This document shows positions 22,510-32,137 of a stretch of 64,000 nucleotides of DNA, one piece after another. A program made the translations under genes and the position numbers. Position 1 is the stretch's first letter; each line of letters opens with the position of its first letter. Under the pieces are notes generated by a model. The model saw only the letters and a program-made list of their open reading frames with translations. It had not been told where the DNA came from and made no database searches. Source of the stretch: Micromussa lordhowensis (taxonomy: Eukaryota > Cnidaria > Anthozoa > Scleractinia > Lobophylliidae); contig OZ026605.1 in NCBI GenBank assembly GCA_964020085.1, positions 3,747,901 to 3,811,900 of the forward strand, read 5' to 3'.

Positions 22510-22965
22510 ACAATTCACCAGGTTATGTAATAGTCGTTTTTTTTGGCAGCGTCTATCGGTCGATTCAAGAACCGTTCTTCCCTTGCTTAGAACGAGGAAT
22601 GTTTATGTATTAGATCCTGGCTACACCATGGATTTAATTTACAGAGAGGTTTCTTATAATATTACTCTTTTATTCTTTAATTAAGATGATATTGTGAAAT
22701 TGCGGTTGTTGTATATAGTGGTTAAAACAAAAAATGGGAGTGTAACCTGCACCAGGTTATGTATTAGTCTTTTTTTTAGCCAGCGTTTATCGGTCGATTA
22801 CACGAACTTTTTAAAAGGGAGTGTAACGCTCTCCTGGTTATGTAATAGTCGTATTTTTGCCAGCGTTTATCGGGCGATTCAAGAACAGATCTAGTCCTTT
22901 GCTTTCGTGTTTTTAGCACCAGGAATGTTTATGTAATATATCCTGGCTAATCTCGGAGTTAATTA
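22510..22965. repeat. Three diverged direct copies inside the transposon
   Basis: The pattern CACCAGGTTATGT...AGTCG...CAGCGTTTATCGGTCGATT is repeated at about 22517, 22749 and 22830. Units 1 and 3 continue into a shared GGAATGTTTATGTA block. Confidence 0.6.
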
Positions 22966-23920
22966 ACAGAGAGGCCTCTTAACATATGATTCTTTTATTC
23001 TTTAATTATAATGATATTGTGAAACAGTTTCCTTCACTAGAAGTATAAGAAATTATTTTGTTGTGAATATTTACAATAACCTACAATTTAGTATTCCATA
23101 ACAAAACTGTAACTATTTAGTCTGTCCAAAGAAATTTACTAGAAGAGCATTTCCTTATTGTATGTTTACAGAGTCCTAATTTGATTAATAAATTGAAATG
23201 AGACTCAAGGATATTCCTGTTGAGCATTTAATTCTACAGCTTAAATTTTTTATAGTATGAAGAAGTGTCAATCTGACCGCATTGCATATGCTTTAAAAAG
23301 AAATAATTGGAAATTTTATATCTGGAACAATCCTTTGAGAGAAAGTTATTATTGTCATTGGATGCTCAGGGTAGCATAGCTTATTGAAATCTGCCTGACC
23401 TATCCAGACATACAGCATGCCTAACCAAGACGCCAATTTATCGCGAAAAGTTTATCGTTAGACATTAATTTGCAAGAAAAAGTAGTTCAAACCACAATTT
23501 CACGCAATTCTATCAAGTAATCCACAATCTCAGAAGCAGTTACCTGAAAAACCTGCCAATAAATGCGTCACAAATTACAAAATACTTTCTCGATTTTTGA
23601 ACCTAACAGACCTTATTCTGTGACGCGCTCTTCTCAGAAACAACTAAACAACAACATCAAACTTTGGAAGATTCACGCGAGGCTTGGGTGGGGGTGGAAA
23701 TCCAAGTAAAACAAAAGATGGCGTACAAAATACACCTTATAAATTAAAAAAAAGCGGTACAACAATCCGAAGGAACCCAACTTGGACTCGAATTCTTATA
23801 ATTTTGCTATAAATTTCGCCATTACTTCACGCCACAAATTTCCACTCTGTTGCGGCCATCTTGATAAAAGTATCACCCAATCAGCGAATGGAAATTACGC
23901 CACGTGATCACTAGTTTACA
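22966..23920. other. Unique central part of the 3.8-kb transposon
   Basis: AT-rich DNA with no open frame of note and no transposase-like motif. It is therefore the place where an autonomous relative would be expected to carry its gene. Confidence 0.4.
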
Positions 23921-25363
23921 AATCGAACGAATCGATCAAATCGACAAAAGTTTATGTGGCCCTACTACAACAGCGATATTTTTCTAAGTCTAACTAATGA
24001 CATGCAGCAGTCGAATGGCAAGCTGGACTTTTCCAATCGAATATAAGTATTCTCCATTTGACAAATCGAACGAATCGATCGAATCGACAAAAGTTTATGG
24101 GGCCCTACTACAACAGCGATATTTTTCTAAGTCTAACTAATGACATGCAGCAGTCGAATGGTAAGCTGGACTTTTCCAATCGAATATAAGTATTCTCCAT
24201 TTGACAAATCGAACGAATCGATCGAATCGACAAAAGTTTATGGGGCCCTACTACAACAGCGATATTTTTCTAAGTCTAGCTAATGACATGCAGCAGTCGA
24301 ATGGTAAGCTGGACTTTTCCAATCGAATATAAGTATTCTCCATTTGACAAATCGAACGAATCGATCAAATCGACAAAAGTTTATGGGGCCCTACTACAAC
24401 AGCGAAATTTTTCTAAGTCTAGCTAATGACATGCAGCAGTCGAATGGTAAGCTGGACTTTTCCAATCGAATATAAGTATTCTCCATTTGACAAATCGAAC
24501 GAATCGATCGAATCGACAAAAGTTTATGGGGCCCTACTACAACAGCGATATTTTTCTAAGTCTAGCTAATGACATGCAGCAGTCGAATGGTAAGCTGGAC
24601 TTTTCCAATCGAATATAAGTATTCTCCATTTGACAAATCGAACGAATCGATCAAATCGACAAAAGTTTATGGGGCCCTACTACAACAGCGAAATTTTTCT
24701 AAGTCTAGCTAATGACATGCAGCAGTCGAATGGTAAGCTGGACTTTTCCAATCGAATATAAGTATTCTCCATTTGACAAATCGAACGAATCGATCGAATC
24801 GACAAAAGTTTATGGGGCCCTACTACAACAGCGATATTTTTCTAAGTCTAGCTAATGACATGCAGCAGTCGAATGGTAAGCTGGACTTTTCCAATCGAAT
24901 ATAAGTATTCTCCATTTGACAAATCGAACGAATCGATCGAATCGACAAAAGTTTATGGGGCCCTACTACAACAGCGATATTTTTCTAAGTCTAGCTAATG
25001 ACATGCAGCAGTCGAATGGCAAGCTGGACTTTTCCAATCGAATATAAGTATTCTCCATTTGACAAATCGAACGAATCGATCGAATCGACAAAAGTTTATG
25101 GGGCCCTACTACAACAGCGATATTTTTCTAAGTCTAGCTAATGACATGCAGCAGTCGAATGGTAAGCTGGACTTTTCCAATCGAATATAAGTATTCTCCA
25201 TTTGACAAATCGAACGAATCGATCGAATCGACAAAAGTTTATGGGGCCCTACTACAACAGCGAAATTTTTCTAAGTCTAGCTAATGACATGCAGCAGTCG
25301 AATGGTAAGCTGGACTTTTCCAATCGAATATAAGTATTCTCCATTTGACAAATCGAACGAATC
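23921..25363. repeat. 143-bp satellite array, ten units
   Basis: The word AATCGAACGAATCGATC recurs at 23921, 24064, 24207, 24350, 24493, 24636, 24779, 24922, 25065, 25208 and, partly, 25351, exactly 143 bp apart. Units at 24350 and 24636 share two variants (GATCAAAT and GCGAAATT), whereas 24493 and 24779 share the alternatives, so a 286-bp dimer has been duplicated. The array forms the right subterminal part of the transposon. Confidence 0.9.
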
Positions 25364-26515
25364 GTTATGACCCATCTTCCAATGGACTCTATGCGACAGT
25401 ATTGGACAACCCTCAAAGCTTTCGTGGAAATCAAAGGGTACCTGAAAGATTTTATTATCATTTCGTTTCTTTGTTTAGTCATGTTTATAGAGCGAAACTG
25501 GCATATCTCAGTTTGAAAAAATATCTGAAATTGAGAATTTTCATTACTCAATTTAACCGCTTCTACCAAACTTTTCGCAAAGTTCCTGCAACTTAATGTA
25601 GCTAAGAAGACAGGACATTTTCAATTAAATCTCTCCCACAATAAATGCGAGGTGCTCGCGTAAATTATAATTACCTGAGCATGCTTTAGATAATTCACGA
25701 GTCAGTTGAAAAGCTTTCGTGAAAAAGAAAGGACACCTGAACTTATGGAACGCCAGAACTGTCTTATGACACTTCTTTTTATTATATTGGGTGGTTATGT
25801 CATTATATTTGGTACCGATTTCATTATACTCGGTGCTTATGTCTTTATATGCGGTGCTGTCTTCATTATATTCGGTGTTTATTCCATTATATTCGGTGCT
25901 TATTCCATCATATTTGGTGCTCCTTCGTTATATTGGGTGCTTTTTCTATTATATTCATTTGCTGGTTTTATTATATTCGGTGCTTTCTTCCTTATATTCG
26001 TTTCAAACTTTGTTTGGCGTTTTCTTCATTATTACCGGTGCTAACGCCATTACTTCGATGCTGCCTTCCTTTTATTCAGTGCAAAGACCATTTCGGTACT
26101 TTTTTAATTCCTTGTTCGGTTATTACTTCATTATATTCGGTGCTTACTTCATTACTGATATTCGGTGCATTCTTCGATATGATCGTCACCAATCTTAGGA
26201 AGGGGCCGTACAATTTGGAGGTAGTCTGGGGAAAGCTGAAATTCTCAACTTTCCCGCTCTTTATTCAAAAAATGGAGGACAAACCAGAGCTTATGGTAAA
26301 CAACATAACTTGGGCAATCTAGCTGAAGTATTCCAAAAGGAGAAGATTGCCTCTGATATATTTGAAAATGGAAAAATCAATATAAGGAGGGAGCACCGAA
26401 CATAATGGCGTGAGCACCAAATATAACGAAGGAAGCACCAAATTAGCCTGAATTTCAGCCGTCTCCTCCTCTCGCTAAGTCTCGGGAGAGAGACGTCTGA
26501 AGGCACTGGGCGATA

Positions 26516-26818
26516 ATGTCGTCCAGTGACGTCACTACCAGAAAACCTGGTAGTGCTTCTGATTGGTTGCCGTGTTTAATTTATTCGCCCTCCGCGGATA
26601 ATTTGAATAATTTTATTGCCAAACGTCGCGCGTTCGAAGAAAATCGCGAGCTAACGCCACAAGAGTTAAAGCCGTTTCTGGTGTATGCTCGACCTTTGGG
26701 GTTCAAAACCTCAATCCGCAACAGGAAAATTCTTAGCGGAAGCGACGTATTCGTAAACTTGCCTACGGGATATGGAAAACCCTTAATATGTATGGCTCCA
26801 CTCGACAGTGGTGATTGA
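26516..26818 (+). pseudogene. RecQ-like helicase N-terminal fragment inside the transposon
   Basis: A 100-codon frame ends ILSGSDVFVNLPTGYGKPLI before a stop 10 residues later. This resembles the Walker A region of RecQ-family helicases (usual form D-V-F-x-x-x-P-T-G-x-G-K-S) but has Pro in place of the conserved Ser/Thr. Everything downstream of motif I is missing. I infer that an autonomous relative carries, or captured, a RecQ-like helicase gene. The upstream residues (TPQELKPFLVYARPLGFKTS) are only weakly reminiscent of the family. Confidence 0.5.
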
Positions 26819-27189
26819 GCTTTCAAAGCGGTACAGCCATTTTCCTAACGAAGCATAGTCATATGCAAAATTTACCTGAAAAAAAAAAGCCTGAAACCTT
26901 GCAGCAGTTCACTCGTAAAATATTATCATTTTACCGTACTTTCGATATGTACGGCTAGCACACTAAATACATTGGCAAAGCACTCATTCAAATCCTTAAA
27001 TGAAGACATTTGTCGGGTTTTTCAACGGCCATTCGCATGCATGAATGAACCCGAGAGCAAGCAAATCTGCACGTGAGCAAACAAATTATTCTGCAAGTAT
27101 TTTCTTGGGGCTACGGACTGAACATATACTTAAACCTATAAACCTTACGACCTATTACCATAAAATTATCAGGTTTATTAGAAGTTTTG

Positions 27190-27798
27190 TTTTACATGGA
27201 GGTGGGGGACCCCAGGTAGGTGAGGTAACCCGCCTAGGTGGGGTAACCCGCCTCTCCATATAATCTCTCATTTTTATTTGATCATGTTTACATGATAGGT
27301 GGGGTAACCCGCCTAGGCGGGTTGCCCGGTCTGCCAGGTAGGGTAACCCGCCTAGCCGGGGTCGCATTTTGCCATGTAAACGATTCGAGGTGGGGTAACC
27401 CGCCTAGCCGGGGTCGCATTTTGCCATGTAAACGACTCGAGGTGGGGTAACCCGCCTAGCCGGGGTCGAGTTCATGTTACATTGAACCAGAACAATATGG
27501 CCGTTAACTGCCTCTGTCGGAGGCTTTGTATCATCAAAAGTGACAGTAAAACGCCACAGCACTGAAATGCTGCAGCGAGAGCAGAAAATAAAGATAAAAT
27601 AACACTGACCGCCAAAATGCATCGTTCGTCCGCCATTTTCAATGTTTACATGCCTAGCGACCACGCAACAACGTCAAGTAAAGTCACCCCGGGACCCCGG
27701 GGTTGTAAGTTTGCATGTAAACGCTGGCCATTTTTCGACCACGGCTAGGCGGGTTACCTCACCTACCTGGGGTCCCCCACCTCCATGTAAACAGGCCC
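27190..27798. mobile_element. Nested inverted-repeat element with GGTAACCCGCC words
   Basis: Perfect arms of about 47 bp (TTTACATGGAGGTGGGGGAC... at 27191-27237 and the complement at 27744-27791). Inside are repeated GGTAACCCGCCTAG words, including two ~64-bp direct units at about 27385-27470. The right flank reads CAGGCCCTTA, compatible with a decayed TTAA target (piggyBac-like), but the left flank has no matching TTAA, so the superfamily is unsettled. Confidence 0.65.
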
Positions 27799-28519
27799 TT
27801 AGTCCGTAGCCCCATGAATACGTACATAGATAATTAATAGTTCACGTGTAGATTTGCTTGCTCTCGGGGTCATTCATGCATGCGAATGGCCGTTGAGAAA
27901 CCCAAGCCGCACGAGTCAAGTTACAAACTTCAAGGAATATTTGATTCCAGTGTACTTAGTGAGCTAACCGAGCATACTGAAAGTAAAATGATAATTTTCA
28001 CGAGTGGACCGCTGCAAAGTTTAAGACTATTTTTGTAAATTTTGCATACGGTCGATAAGGAGGCGGAGATGATTGACGTCCACCAAACTTAACGCTTTTG
28101 TCTAGCGAAGGTCGCGTGTGAAATTTCATAAATTACCACTTTTGACTCGTGACGTCACTGGACGACATTATCGCCCAGTGCTTTCAGACGTCTCTCTCCC
28201 GAGACTTAGCGAGAGGAGGAGACGGCTGAAATTCAGGCTAGCACCAAATGGAATTAGCACCGAATATACTGAAGACAGCACCGCATATAAAGACATAAGC
28301 ACCGAGTATAATGAAACAAGCACCGAGTATATATTGCGTTAATCACCGAATATAATAACATAAGTACCAATTATAATGACATAACCACCCAATGTAATAA
28401 AAAGAAGTTTCATAGGACAGTTCTGGCGTTCCATATGAACTTCTCGTTTCTTTTTTATTTATGTTTATAGAGCTAAAATGACACATCTCAGTTTAACCAA
28501 ATATCTCAAGTTGATAATT

Positions 28520-28568
28520 TTTCGTGTAATATATCAAACACAAGTGACAGTGTTTCATTGGGATATGT
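28520..28568. mobile_element. Truncated palindromic MITE P1 at the duplication breakpoint
   Basis: It is identical to the start of the intact copy at 36013-36061 and then stops abruptly after GGGATAT. This is where homology between flank A and flank B ends. Confidence 0.7.
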
Positions 28569-28944
28569 GGTGGCGTCTATGGCGTTCGCTCTACTGGTCC
28601 TTTATACACAGGTATTCGACTCGTTTGACTACGTACTGCTCGCTTTATTCGCTCCACATGTCCATACAAATATGCGAACTGAATAAGCTTGTACAACGGT
28701 GAAAAACTACAGTAAAGAGTAAACAAAACTACTATAAGAAAAGGGCTAAAGAAACAACTAATGTCTAGCAAAAAATGATGGCAAAGAACAAGACTTACAA
28801 TCTGTGCTCCTAGCGAACGACCATGTGCGAACTAATCACGTGACATGATAAACAAGTGTCATGTAAGTGTCATGAAAAGCGACGGGCAAATAAAGGCCCA
28901 ACAAACAAATCCTAATATGAACAGCAGTATAAACATTCCGCCCC
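28569..28944. other. Filler at the tandem-duplication junction
   Basis: About 375 bp with no counterpart in the other copy, lying between the truncated P1 MITE and the first 66-bp mucin repeat. Its last part is read as the odd hydrophobic C-terminus of mucin B. Confidence 0.6.
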
Positions 28945-31900
28945 CAGTTGCCACACTTGTAGACGATGTTGCTGATGTCGTTGACGCAGCACTTAATGTA
29001 TCAGTTTTCACACTTGTAGGCGATGTTGCTGATGCCGTTGACGCAGCACTTAATGTATCAGTTGTCACACTTGTAGACGATGTTGCTGATGTCGTTGACG
29101 CCGTTGACACAGCACTTAATGTGTCAGTTGTCACACTTGTAGGCGATGTTGCTGATGTCGTTGACGCAGCACTTAATGTATCAGTTTTCACACTTGTAGG
29201 CGATGTTGCTGATGTCGTTGACACAGCACTTAATGTATCAGTTGTCACACTTGTAGACGATGTTGCTGATGTCGTTGACGCCGTTGACACAGCACTTAAT
29301 GTGTCAGTTGTCACACTTGTAGACGATGTTGCTGATGTCGTTGACGCAGCACTTAATGTATCAGTTTTCACACTTGTAGGCGATGTTGCTGATGCCGTTG
29401 ACGCAGCACTTTTTGTAACATCAGTTGTCACACTTGTAGGCGATGTTGCTGATGTCGTTGACGCCGTTGACACCGCACTTAATGTGTCAGTTGTCTCACT
29501 TGTAGGCGATGTTGCTGATGTCGTTGACACAGCACTTAATGTGTCAGTTTTCACACTTGTAGGCGATGTTGCTGATGTCGTTGACGCCGTTCGTTCAGCA
29601 CTTTTTGTAACATCAGTTGTCACACTTGTAGGCAATGTTGCTGATGTCGTTGACGCCGTTGACACAGCACTTAATGTGTCAGACGTCACACTTGTAGACG
29701 ATGTTGCTGATGTCGTTGACACAGCACTTAATGTGTCAGATGTCACACTTGTAGACGATGTTGCTGATGTTGTTGACACAGCACTTAATGTGTCAGATGT
29801 CACACTTGTAGGCGATTTTGCTGATGTCGTTGACGCCGTTGACACAGCACTTAATGTGTCAGATGTCACACTTGTAGACGATGTTGCTGATGTCCTTGAC
29901 GCCGATGACGCAGCACTTGATATGTCAGTTGTCACACCTGTAGGCGATGTTGCTGATGCCGTTGTCGCCGTTGGTTCAGCACTTTTTGTAACATCAGTTG
30001 TCACACTTGTAGGCAATGTTGCTGATGTCGTTGACGCCGTTGACACAGCACTTAATGTGTCAGACGTCACACTTGTAGACGATGTTGCTGAAGTCGTTGA
30101 CACAGCACTTAATGTGTCAGATGTCACACTTGTAGGCGATTTTGAGGATGTTGTTGACGCCGTTAACACAGCACTTAAAGTGTCCGTTGTCACACTTGTA
30201 GGAGATGTTGCTGATGTTGTTGACGCCGTTGGTTCAGCACTTGTTGTATCAGATGTCACACTTGTAGACGATGTTGCTGATGTTGTTGTCGCCGTTGGTT
30301 CAGCACTTGTTGTATGAGTTGTCACACTTCTAGACGATGTTGCTGATGTTGTTGACCCCGTTGACACAGCACTTAATGTATCAGTTGTCACACTTGTAGA
30401 CGATGTTGCTGATGTTGTTGTCGCCGTTGGTTCAGCACTTGTTGTATGAGTTGTCACACTTCTAGACGATGTTGCTGATGTTGTTGACGCCGTTGACACA
30501 GCACTTAATGTATCAGTTTCCACACTTGTAGACGATGTTGCTGATGTTGTTGACGCCGTTGACACAGCACTTAATGTATCAGTTGTCACACTTGTAGACG
30601 ATGTTGCTGATGTTGTTGACGCCGTTGACACAGCACTTAATGTATCAGTTGTCACACTTGTAGACGATGTTGCTGATGTTGTTGACGCCGTTGACACAGC
30701 ACTTAATGTATCAGTTGTCACACTTGTAGACGATGTTGCTGATGTTGTTGACGCCGTTGACACAGCACTTAATGTATCAGTTGTCACACTTGTAGACGAT
30801 GTTGCTGATGTTGTTGACGCCGTTGACACAGCACTTAATGTATCAGTTGTCACACTTGTAGACGATGTTGCTGATGTTGTTGACGCCGTTGACACAGCAC
30901 TTAATGTATCAGTTGTCACACTTGTAGACGATGTTGCTGATGTTGTTGACGCCGTTGACACAGCACTTAATGTATCAGTTGTCACACTTGTAGACGATGT
31001 TGCTGATGTTGTTGACGCCGTTGACACAGCACTTAATGTATCAGTTGTCACACTTGTAGACGATGTTGCTGATGTTGTTGACGCCGTTGACACAGCACTT
31101 AATGTATCAGTTGTCACACTTGTAGACGATGTTGCTGATGTTGTTGACGCCGTTGACACAGCACTTAATGTATCAGTTGTCACACTTGTAGACGATGTTG
31201 CTGATGTTGTTGACGCCGTTGACACAGCACTTAATGTATCAGTTGTCACACTTGTAGACGATGTTGCTGATGTTGTTGACGCCGTTGACACAGCACTTAA
31301 TGTATCAGTTGTCACACTTGTAGACGATGTTGCTGATCTCGTTGACGCCGTTGACACAGCACTTAATGTGTCAGTTGTCACACTTGTAGACGATGTTGCT
31401 GATGTGTCAGCTGTCACAATTGTAGGCAATGTTGCTGATGTCGTTGTCGCTGTTGGTTTAGCACTTGTTGTATCAGTTGTCACACTTGTAGTCGATGTTG
31501 CCGGTCTCGTTGTCCGTGTAGGCTTAGCACTTGTTGTTACATCAGTTGTCGCAGTTTTAGACGATGTTTGTGGTGTCGTTGACGCCGTTGACGCAGCACT
31601 TGTTGCATCAGTTGTCACACTTGTAGACGATGTTGCTGATGTCGTTGTCGCTGTTGATTCAGCACTTGTTGTATCAGTTGTCACCCTTGTAGACGATATT
31701 GCTGTTGTCGTTGTCGGTGTTGGTTGAGCACTTGTTGTAATATCAGTCATCACACTTGTAGACGATGTTGCTGGTGGCGTTGTCGCTGTTGGTTGAGCAC
31801 TTGTTGGATCAGTTGCCACACTTGTAGATGATTTTGCTGGAGTCGGTGTCACTGTATTCTCAGCTCTTGTATTACTTGTTGTACTTAAACTTGCAGACAA

Positions 31901-32137
31901 TGTTGCGGATGGGGTTGTCGCTTTTGGGTGAACACTTGTTGAGAGATTAGTTGGCACAGTTTTAGATGGTATTGCTGGTGTCGTTGACGTTGTACTTGTT
32001 GTATCAGCTGTTACAGTTGTAGACGATGTTGCTACTGCGTTTTTTGTTGTCATTGTCGCTCCTGATGGACTTTGGATAAAAGAAATTAGGACGAATACCC
32101 TGTAGAATCGTTGAGCAGGTGTCTGACTTGTTGCCAT
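28859..32137 (-). CDS. Mucin B: partial duplicate of mucin A, lacking EGF/SEA/TM exons
   Basis: A single open frame of 1092 residues from the ATG at 32137, with an almost identical signal peptide (MATSQTPAQRFYRVFVLISF) and the same 22-residue Ser/Thr/Ala repeats. The frame can be extended upstream to 32257. Instead of the donor and EGF exon of copy A, the repeats end at about 28945 and the frame runs into filler, giving GGGMFILLFILGFVCWAFIC and 8 further residues before the stop. That tail could act as a chance membrane anchor, or the gene may be a transcribed or silent pseudogene. There are no internal stops. Promoter-proximal sequence is shared with copy A. Confidence 0.65.
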   Translation of the reverse strand: MATSQTPAQRFYRVFVLISFIQSPSGATMTTKNAVATSSTTVTADTTSTTSTTPAIPSKTVPTNLSTSVHPKATTPSATLSASLSTTSNTRAENTVTPTPAKSSTSVATDPTSAQPTATTPPATSSTSVMTDITTSAQPTPTTTTAISSTRVTTDTTSAESTATTTSATSSTSVTTDATSAASTASTTPQTSSKTATTDVTTSAKPTRTTRPATSTTSVTTDTTSAKPTATTTSATLPTIVTADTSATSSTSVTTDTLSAVSTASTRSATSSTSVTTDTLSAVSTASTTSATSSTSVTTDTLSAVSTASTTSATSSTSVTTDTLSAVSTASTTSATSSTSVTTDTLSAVSTASTTSATSSTSVTTDTLSAVSTASTTSATSSTSVTTDTLSAVSTASTTSATSSTSVTTDTLSAVSTASTTSATSSTSVTTDTLSAVSTASTTSATSSTSVTTDTLSAVSTASTTSATSSTSVTTDTLSAVSTASTTSATSSTSVTTDTLSAVSTASTTSATSSTSVTTDTLSAVSTASTTSATSSTSVETDTLSAVSTASTTSATSSRSVTTHTTSAEPTATTTSATSSTSVTTDTLSAVSTGSTTSATSSRSVTTHTTSAEPTATTTSATSSTSVTSDTTSAEPTASTTSATSPTSVTTDTLSAVLTASTTSSKSPTSVTSDTLSAVSTTSATSSTSVTSDTLSAVSTASTTSATLPTSVTTDVTKSAEPTATTASATSPTGVTTDISSAASSASRTSATSSTSVTSDTLSAVSTASTTSAKSPTSVTSDTLSAVSTTSATSSTSVTSDTLSAVSTTSATSSTSVTSDTLSAVSTASTTSATLPTSVTTDVTKSAERTASTTSATSPTSVKTDTLSAVSTTSATSPTSETTDTLSAVSTASTTSATSPTSVTTDVTKSAASTASATSPTSVKTDTLSAASTTSATSSTSVTTDTLSAVSTASTTSATSSTSVTTDTLSAVSTTSATSPTSVKTDTLSAASTTSATSPTSVTTDTLSAVSTASTTSATSSTSVTTDTLSAASTASATSPTSVKTDTLSAASTTSATSSTSVATGGGMFILLFILGFVCWAFICPSLFMTLT
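30541..31332. repeat. Homogenised block of 66-bp mucin repeats
   Basis: Twelve consecutive units starting at 30541, 30607, 30673 and so on to 31267 are identical at the base level, each encoding one 22-residue unit (minus strand). Neighbouring units on both sides differ at several positions, so this block was amplified recently by slippage or unequal exchange. Assembly collapse or expansion is possible here. Confidence 0.85.

Larger units (their letters stand above)
21608..25414. mobile_element. 3.8-kb non-autonomous DNA transposon (MULE-like) with internal satellite
   Basis: An insertion of 3807 bp is present in the mucin A flank and absent from the B flank. The near-terminal inverted repeats are GTCCAATACTGTCGCATAGA... 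at 21614-21639 and the exact complement at the other end; the outermost 5-6 bp do not match. The 9-bp direct repeat AAAGCTTTC flanks it (21599-21607 and 25415-25423), and copy B has that word once in an uninterrupted site at 34739-34747. A 9-bp duplication fits Mutator-like elements; 8 bp (hAT or P) is possible if one A belongs to the element. No transposase is visible. The inside is mostly tandem repeats: three ~120-bp units at left (21709-22065) and ten 143-bp units at right. Confidence 0.75.
26444..28240. mobile_element. 1.8-kb TIR transposon with long arms (MULE-like)
   Basis: Terminal inverted repeats of 92 bp (26444-26535 and 28149-28240) differ at one position and begin TAGCCTGAATTTCAGCCGTC. 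The target duplication GCACCAAAT is at 26435-26443 and 28241-28249. Copy B has it once, uninterrupted, near 35734-35742. Beyond the 92 bp the two halves go on matching imperfectly as inverted arms, for example around 26900-27120 against 27805-28030. The centre is filled by another inverted-repeat element (27190-27798). A broken helicase fragment lies in the left arm. Confidence 0.8.
25743..28436. mobile_element. Foldback element with 21-bp subrepeats, copy A (interrupted)
   Basis: The outer arms contain TGGAACGCCAGAACTGTC at left (25746-) and its complement at right (to 28436). The arms are built of ~21-bp units of the type TTCATTATATTCGGTGCTTAT in one direction and ATAATGAAATAAGCACCGA in the other. 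The same element occupies 35061-35930 in copy B, where it is only about 0.87 kb. Here it is split by the 1.8-kb insertion at 26444-28240. It predates the locus duplication because both copies have it. Confidence 0.7.

Noticed and set aside
23921..25363. CRISPR-like array of evenly spaced repeats
   Set aside because: Whole 143-bp units are repeated with no unique spacers, and the surrounding DNA is animal nuclear DNA; it is a satellite.
25706..26322. Overlapping hydrophobic ORFs resembling small membrane proteins
   Set aside because: They are translations of a 21-bp subrepeat in a foldback transposon, open in three frames at once, as also at 35024-35621.
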